64,000 bases of DNA, taken from positions 30,597,896 through 30,661,895 of the forward strand of contig NC_052144.2 of assembly GCF_016086655.4 (NCBI RefSeq). The letters run 5' to 3'. This stretch comes from Lepeophtheirus salmonis (lineage: Eukaryota > Arthropoda > Copepoda > Siphonostomatoida > Caligidae). The position numbers and the translations under genes are program-made. Below are positions 1-13,424 of the stretch, one piece after another. The notes beneath the pieces were generated by a model. It was not told the DNA's origin. It saw only the letters and a list, made by a program, of their open reading frames with translations, and ran no database searches. The number at the start of each line of letters is the position of its first letter. Positions within the stretch are counted from its first letter, which is position 1.

Positions 1-3000
1 AGCCCATCAATATGTAAAGTAACCTTCCCATCATCACATTCTGATTCCTCTTTACCCCGACCATTTGAAATGTAGGCTTTGTTGAGTCTCATTATCAACC
101 AAATGTAACGGCAAAGGAACTCTATCAGCTTTCGGATCGTGAGTTTACTTTTTAAGAAAGGGTATGCGGGTAATCTACAAGGTATTTGTACTCTTGTTAA
201 ATGTTCCTCTTTTTATTAAAAATTCAAATGTATTGCTTACTTTTAAGCAAGGAACACTATGGCTCATACAAAAATATAAATCAAGTGGCGACAGGGCTTG
301 CATAAATTCATTGGCTCTGTGAAATCTCTTTTCACAGCAAGCTATCGTTTTTATGATACCACAAATGATGTTACTACATAGTTTTACTTATGAGGTTTGC
401 AAATTTTTCTTCCTTTCGCAGAATTTACTTGGTTATTTCAATTCAATAATATAATTTATGGAGGATGAGTATAGAGTAATATAGTGGTCACAAGATGGAC
501 AGATCCCTAAGCAAAGATATCAGTTGACACAAAGGGGATATTACGACGTCACATTTATTTGTTTTTCTTATATTAATAATAGGCAACTATAACTAAAGAA
601 CTGATCTTCAACTCTGATTGACTCGGACGGTGACATGAAAAGTTAACAAACTTATTTCCTTTAACTGGTATTAAAATTAGTATACACTTTCAAACCTAAA
701 TTAATGTATAGTAATACCTTCACATACGAGATTAATTTGTTCCTTATTATTAAACATAGAGAGTTTTTACACCACCTGGTTTAGGGTGTCATTTTTTACC
801 CCTTGCACATAGCTGACGTTCATTGCTGCGGAAAAAATATTTTTACTTAGTACAGCCTTACTATTTACACTCATGAGGATTTTGACAATTTTCACACATC
901 GAGTAATTATTTCTGCTTTAAATCCGGAAATACTACTTTTTAAACAAACACGATTGAATTGCGAATGACGGCCAAAGAAGAATAAAGATATTTTACTAAG
1001 ATCAAAACAGCAGAGGTTCTGAACAACCATTTTTTTTTTACTCTTCATAATATGTATAAAAAAAAATACATAGCTCGGCTCAGTTTTAGGTAAGATGACA
1101 ATCAACAAAATAACGCTGTGTGTTTAATATACAAAATACAACATTAAATGAATGCTCTCAGCAAGTAGTTGCTCATAAACATGGATATTCCATTACAAAA
1201 ATATTTTGTTTCAGTTTTTTTTTGTTGTGGTTATAATACGTTTGTACGTTTATATGTGAAATGTTGTTCATATATCTATATATAAACCATAAATACATAT
1301 TGATTCTGATATCAGATTTTGGATTTCCTTCTTTTATTCCCCCCCCCCTCTTCTCAACCATTGTTTAAGTGATTACCATCTCTGATTATTGAACGTATGG
1401 AAAATGCTGGATAAATTTTTTTTTATTTTGAAGTAAAGGAATTTATGAATGTCCATGATAACTTCTTTTTTTTTCATTTCGTTTAGATATCTGACTTTAC
1501 ACCATACATTTATCTGTAAAGGGGCAGAAAAAGAGAGAGAGTTTCATAGAGGTGCGTAGAATAAGGTATTATTTAGATTAATATCTAAAGAAAAATACTT
1601 TAATAACTAATAAAAACAGAAATATTTGTAGGGATGGGAAACACGTAGAGAAAAACAAGAGTTTTGATATTATAAAAGGAAAAACGGTTCGATCTATCGG
1701 GGTTTTTTTGTTTTTTTATTTCTTTATAATTAATTGTTGAATAGATCGTTATTATGTCAAAATCTTCCACTGAATTATTATTTTTCACCTACTTTGATGT
1801 ATTTTTTAAGTTATGCCAAATTAAATATTTTTTTACTACACTTTCTTTCCACTCATGACATTTTAAATGTTGAAGATGGTCCTCCTTATAGTATCCTAAG
1901 ATAGAGTTGGAGCTTAAGACTGTTCATTACATAGAAATTTATTATTTTATTATTATTTTTTTTTTTTTTTTTCAGTACAACTTTTATTGTATTTTATAAT
2001 AAAGAATATCGATTTATCCAATCATTTTCTATTTTTTAAATGAGACACTTCAAATTTTAAATACAATGGAGTACTAAATATCCAGGCCCTTGAAGAAATG
2101 AGAATTAAATTAATCTTCAAAAAATGGTCTGATCAATTTTTTTCCTCCTTAAAGGGAACTCCTCATGATCTAAAATTGAAATGTTAATCGATGGATTCAT
2201 ATTCCTTGAGTACACGTCTGTATGAAATTAAAATTAAGACATTATATAGAAAGTCAACCCTTCTGAAATTAAAGTTTTTTTATTCATTGGGACGTCCAGA
2301 TTTTTTCTTGATTATTTTCATGCCAGTGATGTCTAAACACGTCTTTTTTTAATTATGTGACGTTTTGTCTACTGTATCCACGTTGATAAGTTACTCATGG
2401 CTCTAGGTAAAAAAATATGTGAGACTCAATCACAACGAACTTTATGTCCATAACAAATCTCGACTTTCAAAAAGCAAAGGAAATCTTTCACAAAAAGTCA
2501 TTCTCCCAATGAAATTTTTTAGCATTTATGTATCTTTATATTTTGTAAGCAATTGTCTTAGTTGTTTATCATCCTGTAAAAACATTCATACACGAGGAGT
2601 AATATTTATAAATCAAGACCAACTTATTAGATCATGCAAGTTTATTTTAAAAAAAGAACAAAAGTAATATTATAAAATTAAATATAATGAAAGAGAGCTT
2701 TAAAAAAAATGCCCTTACTCCCGTCCAATATTTTTTATTATATTTAGTAATTGACAATTTGAACAGTTATTATCGTTATTTTTTGTATTTTAAAAGATGT
2801 CTTCGAAGTATAAATTAAGGAGACTCTAAAGAAAAAGGCGACATACCGTATAAAATAATAATGATTAAAAAAAACATGCAAATCAAATAAGTTGACTCAT
2901 TCACACACTTTTGATCAAAAAATATCAGGAATGGGACATATTTGTAGAATGCAAGGAGAAAAAAACTGTAATATCTATCAACAAAAAACTATCTTAAGAT

Positions 3001-4079
3001 GGGTTATGTGGTTATAAGTATAAGTTCAGGTTGGAGGCTGATTAAAATTGAAAATCGACATGTTAACAATTCCAGCATGATGACTATTTCCTTCATCGTT
3101 TAGCTGCTTGTAGAAACTATATTGAAATATATTGACAAGTAAGCAGCTTCTCTCCAAAATATCCTTCCAATTCTAAGAGTTATTATTTAATTTTTCAATT
3201 TATTTATTTTTTCATACCAGTAGTACTCGCACTTTGAATTTACAACTCTAGAAAATATCTATCGTTGTATTTGATCATAACTGATGTAAATCTTATAAAG
3301 TTTTTAGCTGACTCTTTTTTTAGAATTGGTAATCTGAAGAATGAATATATTCAATCCTTGATTACATTAAATTAAATACACTTGTCGGTATGGATTTTGA
3401 ACACAAGTTTTTTTCAAAATCATTTTCTGTATTATTATTTTTTTTTCTTTATTTTGCGAATTCCTTAAAAGTTTTGTAGGTCCCATGTACGTACATATAT
3501 ATTGGGTATCCATTATAAAATAAAATTATATGTCTCCGAATAGCACAAACCAAACATCAGTTTAAAAAAATAATAAAATAAATGTATGTTTACATATCTC
3601 TAATAAATGTTTGGCATACCAAAACCAAGTCATGTGCGCCTTATCTTCGGTTGGGACATTTATTTATTTATTACATTATTCTTTTCTTTTTTTAAATATT
3701 TCTGTTAATATATATTGACTTACATTTAAAGAATAAAAAAACGAGAATTGAATTTCAATTATGTTTATTTATGTTCTTACATATATATAAATACAAGCAT
3801 ACACTTTTAATATATTGAAATATTTATGATTAATAGATTATATTTAAATATATATATATATAGTTGAACGTTTCATCAAGTTTAAAAATTATATGTATAT
3901 ATTTTTTTTTATTTTAACGATTTTATTAAATTCAACTTAAAGAAAGGAATAAATATTCAAATAAAATCAATTTATTGAAATTATTATCCAAAGGAATGAA
4001 ACGCCAAAGTTCAAAATTCATTTTTTAAATAATAACTCTTTGAATAATTTATGCATATTCTTTGTAAAGGGTGGTTCAT
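1..4079. other. AT-rich non-coding stretch
   Basis: No gene could be supported here. The longest open frame (767-1108, minus) opens on TTG, is rich in Phe/Ile/Lys and is about as long as chance allows at this AT content. Visible low-complexity tracts are a run of ten C at 1339-1348, a run of 17 T at 1956-1972, and TA-rich runs near 3780-3910. I see no splice-flanked exon, tRNA or transposon end. Confidence 0.6.
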
Positions 4080-4199
4080 CTAAACGTTCACAAGCCGAGA
4101 AAGGAAAGTGAAACCCTGAGTTGATTTTATTTCTAAACAATTTTATAGAATTTTTCACAAGAAACAACATTGTAAAATACATTTGCAATATAATAGAAT

Positions 4200-4800
4200 C
4201 AAAGAAATCAAGATTCAGGGAAATACCCCATCTTCCATCCGGTGTTGGTGAAAACTGATGTAAACTTTATTACTGAACTTCAGGCCCTGCTAGAAGATGA
4301 AGGGCGACATAATGTGAACGCAAATTGCTGTGGGTACTTGGCCTACCTGGTCCTAGGGACGTTATAATGACTTTTTGCCAACCATCTATTATTCATAGAG
4401 TAGTGGCTTTGGATTTAGCAATAGCAAATTTCTCATCTGCTAAGAAACAAACAAGATATTTGATGTCAGGCTTGTGTTTAGCTTGATAAAAGCCTTAGTT
4501 CAGGTGTCCCATTCCTTCCTGTTTGACAAGGGTTAGAAACTGTGTCTTGGGACATGCATAGCTGTGCTACCGAAAGTCTTTATTGATGACACGAAGGATA
4601 GATGAACAGAACACTACGTCAATGTTGTCAGCGATCGTATTCATCGTTGGCCTGTTATTTCTTTTCAATTTTTTTGTTTATTTTCCTAAACGAAGCAGGA
4701 GATCGTCAGTAGGTTCTTACCATCCCGCTTGACAAGTTTTCTAAATTTTTGTACGAATCAAATTATACATCCGAACGCTTCAGCCGAAAACGCATTGTCT
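4200..4800 (-). pseudogene. Decayed Tc1/mariner-superfamily transposase
   Basis: Read on the minus strand from about 4790 down, stretches in shifting frames resemble the DNA-binding and first catalytic part of a mariner-like transposase: VINKDFR and HSYACPKTQFLT (HTH region), then LKHKPDIKYLVCFLADEKF, in which the usual S-D-E-K of the first catalytic block appears as ADEK, then a displaced NNRWLAK-type segment and a final GWKMGYFP-like segment. Stops and frameshifts separate all of these, so it is dead. The protein would have cut and pasted DNA in the nucleus using a DD(E/D) triad. The second and third acidic residues cannot be placed. The left flank (about 4068-4095) may be one end of the element, but I found no matching inverted copy. 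Superfamily assignment is fairly sure; the exact family is not. Confidence 0.6.
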
Positions 4801-5539
4801 ATTTTACCAATTAAATGGCACAACGTTTTTGTTCCTAATTAAGGGAAGATAGGGATACGGTGTCATAAGGAAGCATATTGTCGTGGTGGAGTGACATTTG
4901 TACCAGACTTACTCTCCATTATTGTGTATTTGTATTAAAACCCGCTTGTAGGTGATGAGATGAAGTTAGAAAAATTTGATTGTAACATTTTACTAATGTA
5001 ATATTGTATTTGGTCTTAGTAGTAGTTACCTATGATACTATAAGCATCAATGTACAAATTACGTACTTTTTTACAATAATATCTTATAACTGTGAATTCA
5101 TAGTCGTACAAAGTAGTTTAAGATAAGAATATCAATTTTTGCACAGTAGAGTTGTGATTCCCAGCCAGGGCTCATAAATATTATTTTTTTTAAACCATAG
5201 ACATATAATCGAGCATGTTTAACTGTTTCCCCTTGGTTTTGAATCAGTGTTTTAGAGGGTAGATTCTCTCAAAGTTAATAGAACATTATTAAAGAATACA
5301 TGTTCCCATAAGAAGACGATATTTCCCACTCCCCTTCCATAACTTTATATAATTTTGATTGTTTGGAGTAGATTAACAATATGTAAGAACACAGAAAAAT
5401 ATTCTTTGAATCTTCAATAATTAATTATTAAATTTCTTAATACCTCAGAAACGAAAGATGTATAATTCCAACAAAATTGCATACATGAGATACACCTGAG
5501 GAAAAAAGTATTTGATGCGCTCAGAGACTAGCTGGCCCA

Positions 5540-5860
5540 GTCCGTGACCATAAAGTGTTTGTCCTTGTGTCATTTGTTTGTTGCCATGGTCGAATATTTT
5601 TTATGTCATTGTTGTAGTAAAAGGCATAAGAAATAACACCTTTTTAGTTTCCTGCTCTGAGGGAAGAAGGTTGTGTACAGAGATTTCCCGGAGAATGGAT
5701 TGGGCTTCCGCTTCCTTTTCGATGCACAGAAGTCCTCATTTCCCCTTAACAAAGAAACACACTCAAAACATAATGTTTCTACTCCCATACTTGACAGTGG
5801 GAATGTGGGGTGTTCTTTGGGTTATACTAAACATTTCTTTTTTCTAACAAAATTTGTTTT
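5540..5860 (-). pseudogene. Fragment of a Tc1-like transposase
   Basis: On the minus strand, 5848 down to about 5640 reads YNPKNT, then a frame slip, then KYGSRNIMFWVCF and KGKWGLLCIE, ending near NLLPSEQETK. This is the order found in the central catalytic part of Tc1-family transposases, where Y-N/D-P-K-N-T is followed by V-K-Y-G-G-G-S-I-M-V-W-G-C-F. Here the Gly-rich turn has become GSRN and WGCF has become WVCF. The C-terminal block with the usual QDNDPKH motif is not visible, so only the middle survives. Two overlapping plus-strand frames over the same bases are mirror images of this fragment and are not genes. It sits in otherwise ordinary AT-rich DNA with no clear inverted terminal repeats. 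Confidence 0.6.
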
Positions 5861-7678
5861 TTTTTTTTTTTGCCAGTGGGATAGCTACCAAGGTACAAAA
5901 ACATGCGACACATTAGATGCTTGAGGGACATTTTAGTCTTTGGGTGTACAAAAACCCCTAGGGAAGAAACGGAGAGTAATATAGATTTTTTCCAATACAT
6001 ACTACAGATAAAATATACATGATAATACCAGCAATGTTGTTCACATCACAGGTAGTGAAGATTTATAATAGATAATTGCTAAATGTCAAAACATATAATT
6101 TTTTTTTCCAAGAGTTTATGGATCTAATGAGAAAGAGAGAGAAGAGTGAAGGGGAGGGGGGTAATTATCGTAAATTAGAGGGTTGAGTTATTGTCCATGG
6201 ATAATAATTTAAAACCAATCAAGTCATGAAAAATATATCGACTATAAATTTTAATGTGATTTCATAAATGCATTGAAATCCAAACAATAGTAATGATTCA
6301 TATAACTATACTTAGGTATCTACTTAAAAAAACTTATAAAAGTTGATGGAAGAGATGTAAAACTATTTTGAAATTCCTACCTATATATATATATTATTAG
6401 GTAATTTATCCTGGACGGACATATGAATTTTAAGCGTACTATATACATGAAAATGTTATAGACGAAGGTTAATAGATTTTAATAAGAGATATCTGACTGC
6501 AAAACTTCAAAGAATAAATGTATATATCATATCTTTAATAATAAAACAAGATGTGTCTGTTTGTTTATTTCCTTGACTGAGTATCTGAGGACAACGCATT
6601 TATAACAGCAAGTGTGTGTTGCTATAGCTCAGTACGTCATAGTAAAAAAGAAAAAAAGGGTTGAAAATCCAGAGCATTTGCTTACCATGTGAATGATAGA
6701 TATTGAATAACTACGTGTGATTGTTCCCATGAAAAACAGAAAGTAACTTAAAAGATTTGTTTTGGAGTTATCTTTTATTTATTAATGTAACGTTTGAATG
6801 TTTGTTGACGCCTAAAATCTCAAAGCAATGACCACTACGACTAGTTGAAAATTATACAAAATCCTAAAAATTATTGGGTATGTATCAACTTAGGCATTTT
6901 ATTAATTTTGTTCAGTATCCCTGTTCAAGAAGGGGTTTAGATTTTTATTGTATATGGAATTAAAACAAACTTAACACAAAGTGACGAAGTTTGTCTGTTA
7001 GATTGACAAAATTTCCTTTGGTTCCCCTCCTTAATCCCAGCAAGATGCCCCTTTTGAGATACCAAAGATTGCATAATTTATCATGAGAATGCAGTTGTGA
7101 AATTCCTCAGTAGAATTCATCTTGTAATAATTCAATGAATAGAGCAAATTCATCCATGCTATGTAGTTATTTACAGAGTAATTCATGGTAATCCCTTGTT
7201 ACCAAGAGCAGTATTAACGTCATCAACTAAAATTAGAAAAGAATGGATCAATTAGGCCTCGTTTTGTTACTTGGTGTATGCCTTTGCCCAGGCCTCACCC
7301 ATCGACATATAAATAATAAAATAAAATAAATATTAAGATTAATATTATTAAAAATTAATAAAGCACTTTTCCAAATTTTTGGACACAATAATTTTATGAT
7401 TAATTAAGAATTTACTTAGAATGTGGAGCAAAGATGTGATACACAAATAATATATTAAATAAAGTCTCTAGAGTCTATTAGTCCACTAGGGAAGTAACAG
7501 TAGATTAATCAATAATAAGCGCAATTCAATTAAACTACAGTGGAAGAATGAATAATGAGTTCCGTAAAACTAATAGTAGAGTATGTATTAAATTCCAACA
7601 TGTACTCACATAAATCTTTATATAGGAACATACATTTTAATTATCCAAGATCTAAATTGACCCAAGGAATACCTTAAC
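5861..7678. other. AT-rich non-coding stretch
   Basis: Nothing supportable is visible. There is a poly(T) run at about 5857-5870 next to the Tc1 fragment and short TA microsatellites near 6380-6400. No open frame rises above background. Confidence 0.55.
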
Positions 7679-7897
7679 AAGGGCGTCTGCAAAGAGGTGG
7701 TCTGGAGAGACTAAAGCCCCTCCCCCTAAAAAATGAAGCAATTTTAGTGTTGACAATCATCAACATTGGAATTAAAAACTTAAGGATTACTTTTTAATAA
7801 AGATGATCATTTGATCAAATTATGCAGTGGATCAAAAAAATGTACAATTTCGAAATAAACGATCCTTCCACCCCCAAATATAACCCTGCAGGCCCTT
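7679..7897. mobile_element. Short inverted-repeat element (MITE-like), 219 bp
   Basis: The left end reads AAGGGCGTCTGCA and the reverse complement of the right end reads AAGGGCCTGCA. Inside each end is a C/G-rich patch (CCCCTCCCCC near 7718 and CCACCCCC near 7870) that contrasts with the AT-rich core. The same end design (G/C block plus CTGCAGG or TCCACAGG) recurs near 11.48-11.93 kb and 37.31 kb, which supports a dispersed family. There is no coding capacity, so it would depend on a transposase made elsewhere. Exact borders and any target duplication are uncertain. Confidence 0.5.
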
Positions 7898-8247
7898 AAT
7901 TAAACATGAAATACGCACTATTTTCTACCTTCATTGCTTATATAATTTTTGACCAAGTTTCGGTATTTTTTCCAAATTTTACTATAAATGTAATGGCTGT
8001 AAAATGAAAAATAGAATATCCCATTACCAAAATTAAAAATATATATATATAGCTACAAGTTGTTGTAACATTAAATTTTGTTTTCCTACAGTCCAAATAT
8101 AGCTTCGAATTTGCATTGACAAATAGTAAATATGTTATTTTAAAAATATAATATTAATTTCTTTAAAGTTGTATTTTTTTCTGCAACTGTTTTGTAAATA
8201 AACTAATATAAATATTAATAAAACACTCATTGTTGAATGTCTTAAAA

Positions 8248-9605
8248 CAATGATTTTAAACTTTTTACATTGCGTACCACCTGAAAAAATTTGGAAATAA
8301 TCTCCATGTACACTTTTTAATGAGCCATCTAGCTGAAGAAGAAAAATAAAAATCCAAGGTACATTATAAACTGGAGGCCAACTACACTTTTAAATGTACA
8401 TTATTAAATTTATGCAGAACCAATAGCCGATAGACTTCACTAAATTTTTGATAAGAAGTTATTCCAAACTCCCAATTTGCCTTAAAGAAAAACAGATCCC
8501 TAATCGAAGCCTTTCTATCTGTCCGAGAATTGATAAAATGGCAAGCGATGGCAAAAAATAAATTTAACATAGGTAGGGTTTTGTATATTGTATTGCCTTC
8601 GACAAGATCAATCAGAGTCACATATTACATAACGTAAATGTACAGCCCATTCCGTTAGATCTTATCAAACTCATATTGAAGGCCTATCTGAAAAAGATAT
8701 TAAATATAGAGTTATTATTTTTTTTATTATCATGGATTAGTAAGTAAACTCCAAAGGATAGGAATTCAAGCAGTAAACAAAACGTGGATACACATTATTC
8801 TTGTAATATTAGTACCGACAGAAATACACTTACAAATATGACCTAAAATCAAATGAGTATCTTCAAGTGAACATCATATCACCCAATAGTCTACAAATTC
8901 AAAACAGAATTGCTTATACAATTATTTGGTACTGAGCATAAAATTCTACAAACCTGTAAGTGAAGGCTCAAGCACAAACAAACAAATGTGGTGGAAGAAC
9001 AGTAATGTTATAACATAAGTTCTAAAGGCCATTTGTCATTTTTTATGGGGAAAAAGTATTTATTAAATTTAAATAGTTGAATGTATACCTAAGTCTATCT
9101 TTAAAAAAAAGGGCCTGAGTTAGGATTGATATTGGAATTAAATAATTTATTAAAAACTGTGACTTATGAATTTCACGTGGCTGATTTTTTTAAAGGTGTG
9201 TATAGAATACTTTTTAATAATATTTGTTCTCAGTTCTTCCACCCCATTTGTAGCGGGTTCGCTTGACCCTTTGCTAACAGGTTTGTTAGTATTATATGTA
9301 TTGAGTGTGTCGCTTTGAATGCTTAGCCTGTTTTTGATCCGATGAAGAATTGTTACTATTAGTTTTCAATTATATAGTATACGTGTTTTTTTTAGGTTTT
9401 TTTATTTGTATAATATATTTTCTTACGTGTCCCGCCTTCACGCCAACACGCCTTCACCCCCCCCAACAAAAAAAAAAAATCTTTATGACAATTAGGATTT
9501 TACTCAATTCATATGATGTATCTCATAGGTATAATTTTAACCTATAAAGAAACATCCCCTCTATTCCATTCTTCCTTTTCACGTACCAAAGTTAGAGAAC
9601 CACTG
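8248..9605. mobile_element. hAT-type DNA transposon, non-autonomous or decayed, about 1.36 kb
   Basis: The left end starts CAATGATTTTAAACTTTTT and continues to TGCGTACCACCTGAA. The reverse complement of the right end starts CAGTGGTTCTCTAACTTTGG then GTACG. This is the CAGTGGTTCTCAAACTTT...GTACCACC end typical of a widespread hAT group in animals. Flanking 8-mers TCTTAAAA (8240-8247) and TTTTAAAG (9606-9613) agree at 6 of 8 positions, as expected of an old 8-bp hAT target duplication. The interior has a 79-codon minus frame (8382-8621) that I could not match to a hAT transposase, and no RNase-H-like catalytic motif or dimerisation domain is recognisable. It is therefore probably a deletion derivative or heavily decayed. 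Confidence 0.65.
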
Positions 9606-11479
9606 TTTTAAAGAATTATAATATATTTTTTTCATTCATTCATAGAGTTTTTGTAACTTCTTAAAATATTCATTACATGATGGTTTTATTAATTAAATCG
9701 TCTCTTTTATACTTTTATGACTACTGTTCTAATAGTAAAATTAACCTTAAGGAGATAAAAGAAGGATATAGAATATTCCCTGATTTAATCCATTAATGTA
9801 CTTTATATTATACTAGCAAAGGATTAACCGGCGATACTCGAGTAAAGGAAGGAGATAGAAATTTCATTAAAAATGATCATATTAATTGAGAAAATTACAA
9901 AAATATTCAGAAAAACTTTTATATACTAATAAATATAATTTGAATGTTTCGTTGTTGTCGAAAAAGATCCTTGTAATTCTTGATAAAGTTGAAATAACAT
10001 AGCAACATAAATGCATTTAAAAAATTGTCGAGATGAAAAGTATATTTTTTATTACTTCAAAAAAATCTCAAATCGAAATTCGCAAAGAAAATTGCAAAAA
10101 ACTTTTTTTGCACTAATTTTGAAAAAAATATAATTAATAGCATTTATTGGAATTGTCAAAGAAACACAAGCCTACCAATATTTTTTGTACTTGCAAAAAC
10201 AAAAAGGTTATGCAGAATAACCAATTTCAACAAACTTTATTCTTATTACTCATACCATATTCCATTGGAAGTTCATTTTTTTCACCTGAAATTGCAATTT
10301 TCATCGATTTCTTTTTTAGCCCATAAATGTTTTGATTTTGAATTAATTTAGGAGATGTAGTAATTCGTATAGTTTTTATCGAAACGCCAATCATTTATTG
10401 ATAAATAGATCAACCTCCTATAACGTCTCCTTGGGCTGCAAAAAACGTGTTTTGGGTATAGAATAACTTATATAATCTCCACAAACACCCCCATCGTAGC
10501 CTGTTCCAGATCAAAAGGGGGACCCATGCAAAATTTCAGCTTCATAGGTTCAATGTGTGGGAATGTATAAAAGGCATTTAAACACACACACACAATCCCT
10601 ATTTTGTATATATACAGAAGATGTAAAATTAGGCCGGTTCGTTTTTCATTTTTTTTTTTTCGAATTTTGGTTATAGCTAGTGTGGAGAAGTTGTGATATG
10701 GTGAGAAATTACACATGCAAAATTTCATTGTCTTACGATGTTATACTTAGCTGGCACATCTCGATCAAATTATGAAAAAAGACAAGCACTCTTTACTTAT
10801 TAATTATTGATACTAAAAGATATTAATAAATTCTATATAACAACTTTGATAAAAAACATTTCTAGCAATAAAAAGTGTAAAAATTTTTTTTCCTAAAACT
10901 GTCCTGTTAAAAAAACTTGATAATTTGCTTATAGCGCAAATTCTTTTTTTATATATTCACATAGGAATTATTAAAATTGTTTCATGTATGGTGTCGTTGA
11001 AAAACGAAATTTTGTGTGGGTAGTTTTCTTATCATATCACAGCATTTCCGGAACAATTGTAATCGAAATTCGAATAAAGTTGAAAAACAAACTGCTCTAC
11101 TGTACATACAATATATACCATTGACATGCCAAAACAACAATATGATAAAAACATTTTTGAAAAAGTGTATTTATTTTAATTTTATTTGGGAACTGCATGC
11201 CTTCAATTATAGTAAGAAAAACCATTATAGTTATTTTAACAATATGTACAATAGAATTGTTATTAAAATGTTGTTGTTTTTTTTAAATTTTTTTGGTGGG
11301 GACATAATCCAAAAATAATCACTTCCGTAAGAAAAAATATAGAAATATAAAGTTTAAACCATATTGATTAATGTTTAAGGTTGTAAATTTGACAATTTTA
11401 TGAAAAAATAGAACTTTTACCTATAAAATAATTGAAATAAGTCAAATTAACGAAATTTATTCTTTGTAGTTATATTTGA
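9606..11479. other. AT-rich non-coding stretch with a possible old repeat
   Basis: No gene is supportable. A less AT-rich patch at 10430-10760 holds a CA microsatellite (10582-10595) and the 12-mer TGCAAAATTTCA twice (10527-10538 and 10716-10727). Recurring near-identical segments of this kind are common in arthropod transposon interiors, but no ends could be defined. The plus frame at 11016-11318 is Asn/Phe/Lys-rich and looks like chance. Confidence 0.45.
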
Positions 11480-11519
11480 GGGGCATTCACAGGGGGTGGG
11501 CTGGAGGAGCTGTATCCCT

Positions 11520-11542
11520 CACCCCCACCCCCACCCCCACCC
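11520..11542 (+). repeat. (CCCCCA)n microsatellite
   Basis: About four perfect ACCCCC units in a row, lying just inside the left end of the C-rich-ended element. It is probably an expansion of the C-rich subterminal patch seen in related copies. Confidence 0.8.
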
Positions 11543-11597
11543 ATATATAAGGAATTTTTCCATTTACTAAAAAACGTAATATTTGATTTTTTTTTTT

Positions 11598-11770
11598 TCA
11601 AAAAAATTAATTTTCGGTGAACAGCAATGGATATTTTAATTTTTTCGCTAAAAAATTAATTTTTTGTGAGCAGCTAGGGATTTTTGGAATTTTTTTTAAG
11701 AAAATTTAATTTTTGAGCATAGTAATGGATTTTTGAATGTAACTTTTGTGTGAGTAGCTGAGATTTAAAA
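11598..11770. repeat. Degenerate tandem array, about 4 units of 45-55 bp
   Basis: Successive units share the order (A)n-TTAATTTT, then GTGA(A/G)CAGC or a variant (GAGCATAG, GTGAGTAGC), then (A/G)(T/G)GGAT(A/T)TTT. Unit starts are near 11605, 11655, 11700 and 11745. Units differ by small indels and homopolymer length, so the array is old. Confidence 0.55.
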
Positions 11771-13034
11771 AGAAAAAATTTTCGAAAAATTTCATATTTC
11801 CTAATTTTAATTAAAAATTTAATATAGGAAAATGTAACTTTTCGAGTTTTTTTCTGAATTTTTTTTTGAATTTTTGGATTAAAAAAAAACAAAGCAACCC
11901 CCCTCCCCTCCCAATATAATCCTGTGGACGTCACTGTATTTAGAATGTAAGACTGCAGTCTCGTCCAGTTCCATCCTAAGCCTCATAAAGTTTGGTCCTT
12001 GAAGACATCACCGAACTTTATTTCTTTCTTTTTTAATTATTTCTACTCGGAAGGACCGGTCCCAAGACTGTACCGAATAGATAATGAATAACACAACACA
12101 AGTTATATTAGATGAACGAACAATCTGTCAAAAATGTTAATATAGTTTTCTTCACAACTGAGTACTTCTTGTAAAGGAATAACAAAAAAAATATCCTTGT
12201 ACCGCGTATAGCACACATTTTTTTGCCCACTCTGTTTAACATAAGATATCTACTCTTTTACAAAAAGGTTTTTATAAAGTTAAAAAGTGTTATACTTCCC
12301 AAAGATATATTCCATTATTTTACTGGAAATACTGAATGAGCCGTATGGTTCAAACATTATACTTTGTCATTTTTTTTTTTCAAATATGGCATTTTTGGAA
12401 AATTTCTCCTCCTCCCCCTCCCAAAATTTAAGAGCCACTCTAATGGCTCATATACATACACATCGTTATCCTTTCTTTGTAGGAATATATTTATGAATTG
12501 CATCAAATCAATTGCATTCCCCCTTAAAATTGAGGAGAATGAATGAATGCCCTAAATATAGGTATATATGTTATACTCGTATAAATACAATACGTATGTA
12601 TATATTTATTAGGTATGTATATATATTTCTATAGACGAAGAATTAAAGATGTCAATGCTGATATTTATACAACTATGTATATAGCTAAGGATTCCCCTGA
12701 GAAATGAGTTTTTGCATTCATTTCTTATTGTGTAGAGAACACAGCAGCTATTTACACATACAATTCATTTACATAAGACTGTGTTAAAATTGCAGTCATT
12801 GTCGAATATGGAAAGCTTTTAATGAAGTTTGAATTCTAATAATTGATCAACAAATATAGGAAATAGGAATACTTTTACCATTTTCCAATAAAAATAGCAA
12901 CAACACTTGTACAACCAACTTGTCCGATTTTATGGGCATTTTTAGGGTATATACAACAAAGTGAGTACCCAAAACACGCAGTAGAGTTTTATAAAGGTTT
13001 TATCTCTATTATTTTTATTTAAAAAGTTTCATTA

Positions 13035-13268
13035 CGCAAAGAAGCCGAGAAGAACCTAAACTTCTGCAGCAAAAATATGGCTGACTTCTGGGCTGATCTA
13101 CTCCCACGGATATTATATTTTAGAGTGTCTTGGAGAAAAACGTATGCCGCACCTCTCATCCAAATTTGGACTCGCTCCGACCTGTAATCATGACAATCTG
13201 GTACGCGATTGACACAGCCTTCATCAACTAATCTGGCAATCTGTTCGCAGGCATATCGAGGCTAATAT
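13035..13268 (+). pseudogene. C-terminal scrap of a Tc1/mariner-like transposase
   Basis: Plus-strand frames give NFCSKNMADFW, then in a second frame YILECLGEK, then FGLAPTC, and finally LIWQSVRRHIEA. That order follows the tail of mariner-type transposases: a degraded D-F-W-P..SPDLNPLDY-like block, then V-W-S-x-L-E-x-K, then a closing helix ending in R-R-R-I-E-A. Three frames are needed and stops intervene, so only a relic remains. The N-terminal HTH and first catalytic Asp are absent upstream. The closing RRHIEA segment is the best-preserved part. No inverted ends were found. Confidence 0.55.
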
Positions 13269-13424
13269 TATTTGTGAATGGTAACATATTGAATAAAAAA
13301 TTTAGCTAAATATAGCATTTTAACCTATCAAAAGTTGATATTTAGTAAGATTGTTATTCAGTAGTAAAGAAAATTTTTAGTAAATTTTGAACTTATAAAG
13401 CATAGAAAAATTAAGAACGTAAAC

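Larger units (their letters stand above)
11480..11932. mobile_element. C-rich-ended repeat element with internal tandem array
   Basis: The left end carries GGCATTCACAGGGGGTGG and the reverse complement of the right end carries GACGTCCACAGG followed by G-rich sequence, matching the end design of the element at 7.68 kb. Immediately inside the left end is a (CCCCCA)n tract at 11520-11542. The core is an array of about four diverged 45-55 bp units (see the separate repeat entry). No coding capacity is evident. The minus frame across 11674-11934 is a translation of low-complexity A/T runs. Confidence 0.45.

Noticed and set aside
767..1108. 113-codon minus-strand open frame
   Set aside because: It opens on TTG, has AT-driven composition and its length is expected about once by chance in a window this size.
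11016..11318. 100-codon plus-strand frame
   Set aside because: Asn/Phe/Lys/Ile-rich, no domain, length near chance expectation.
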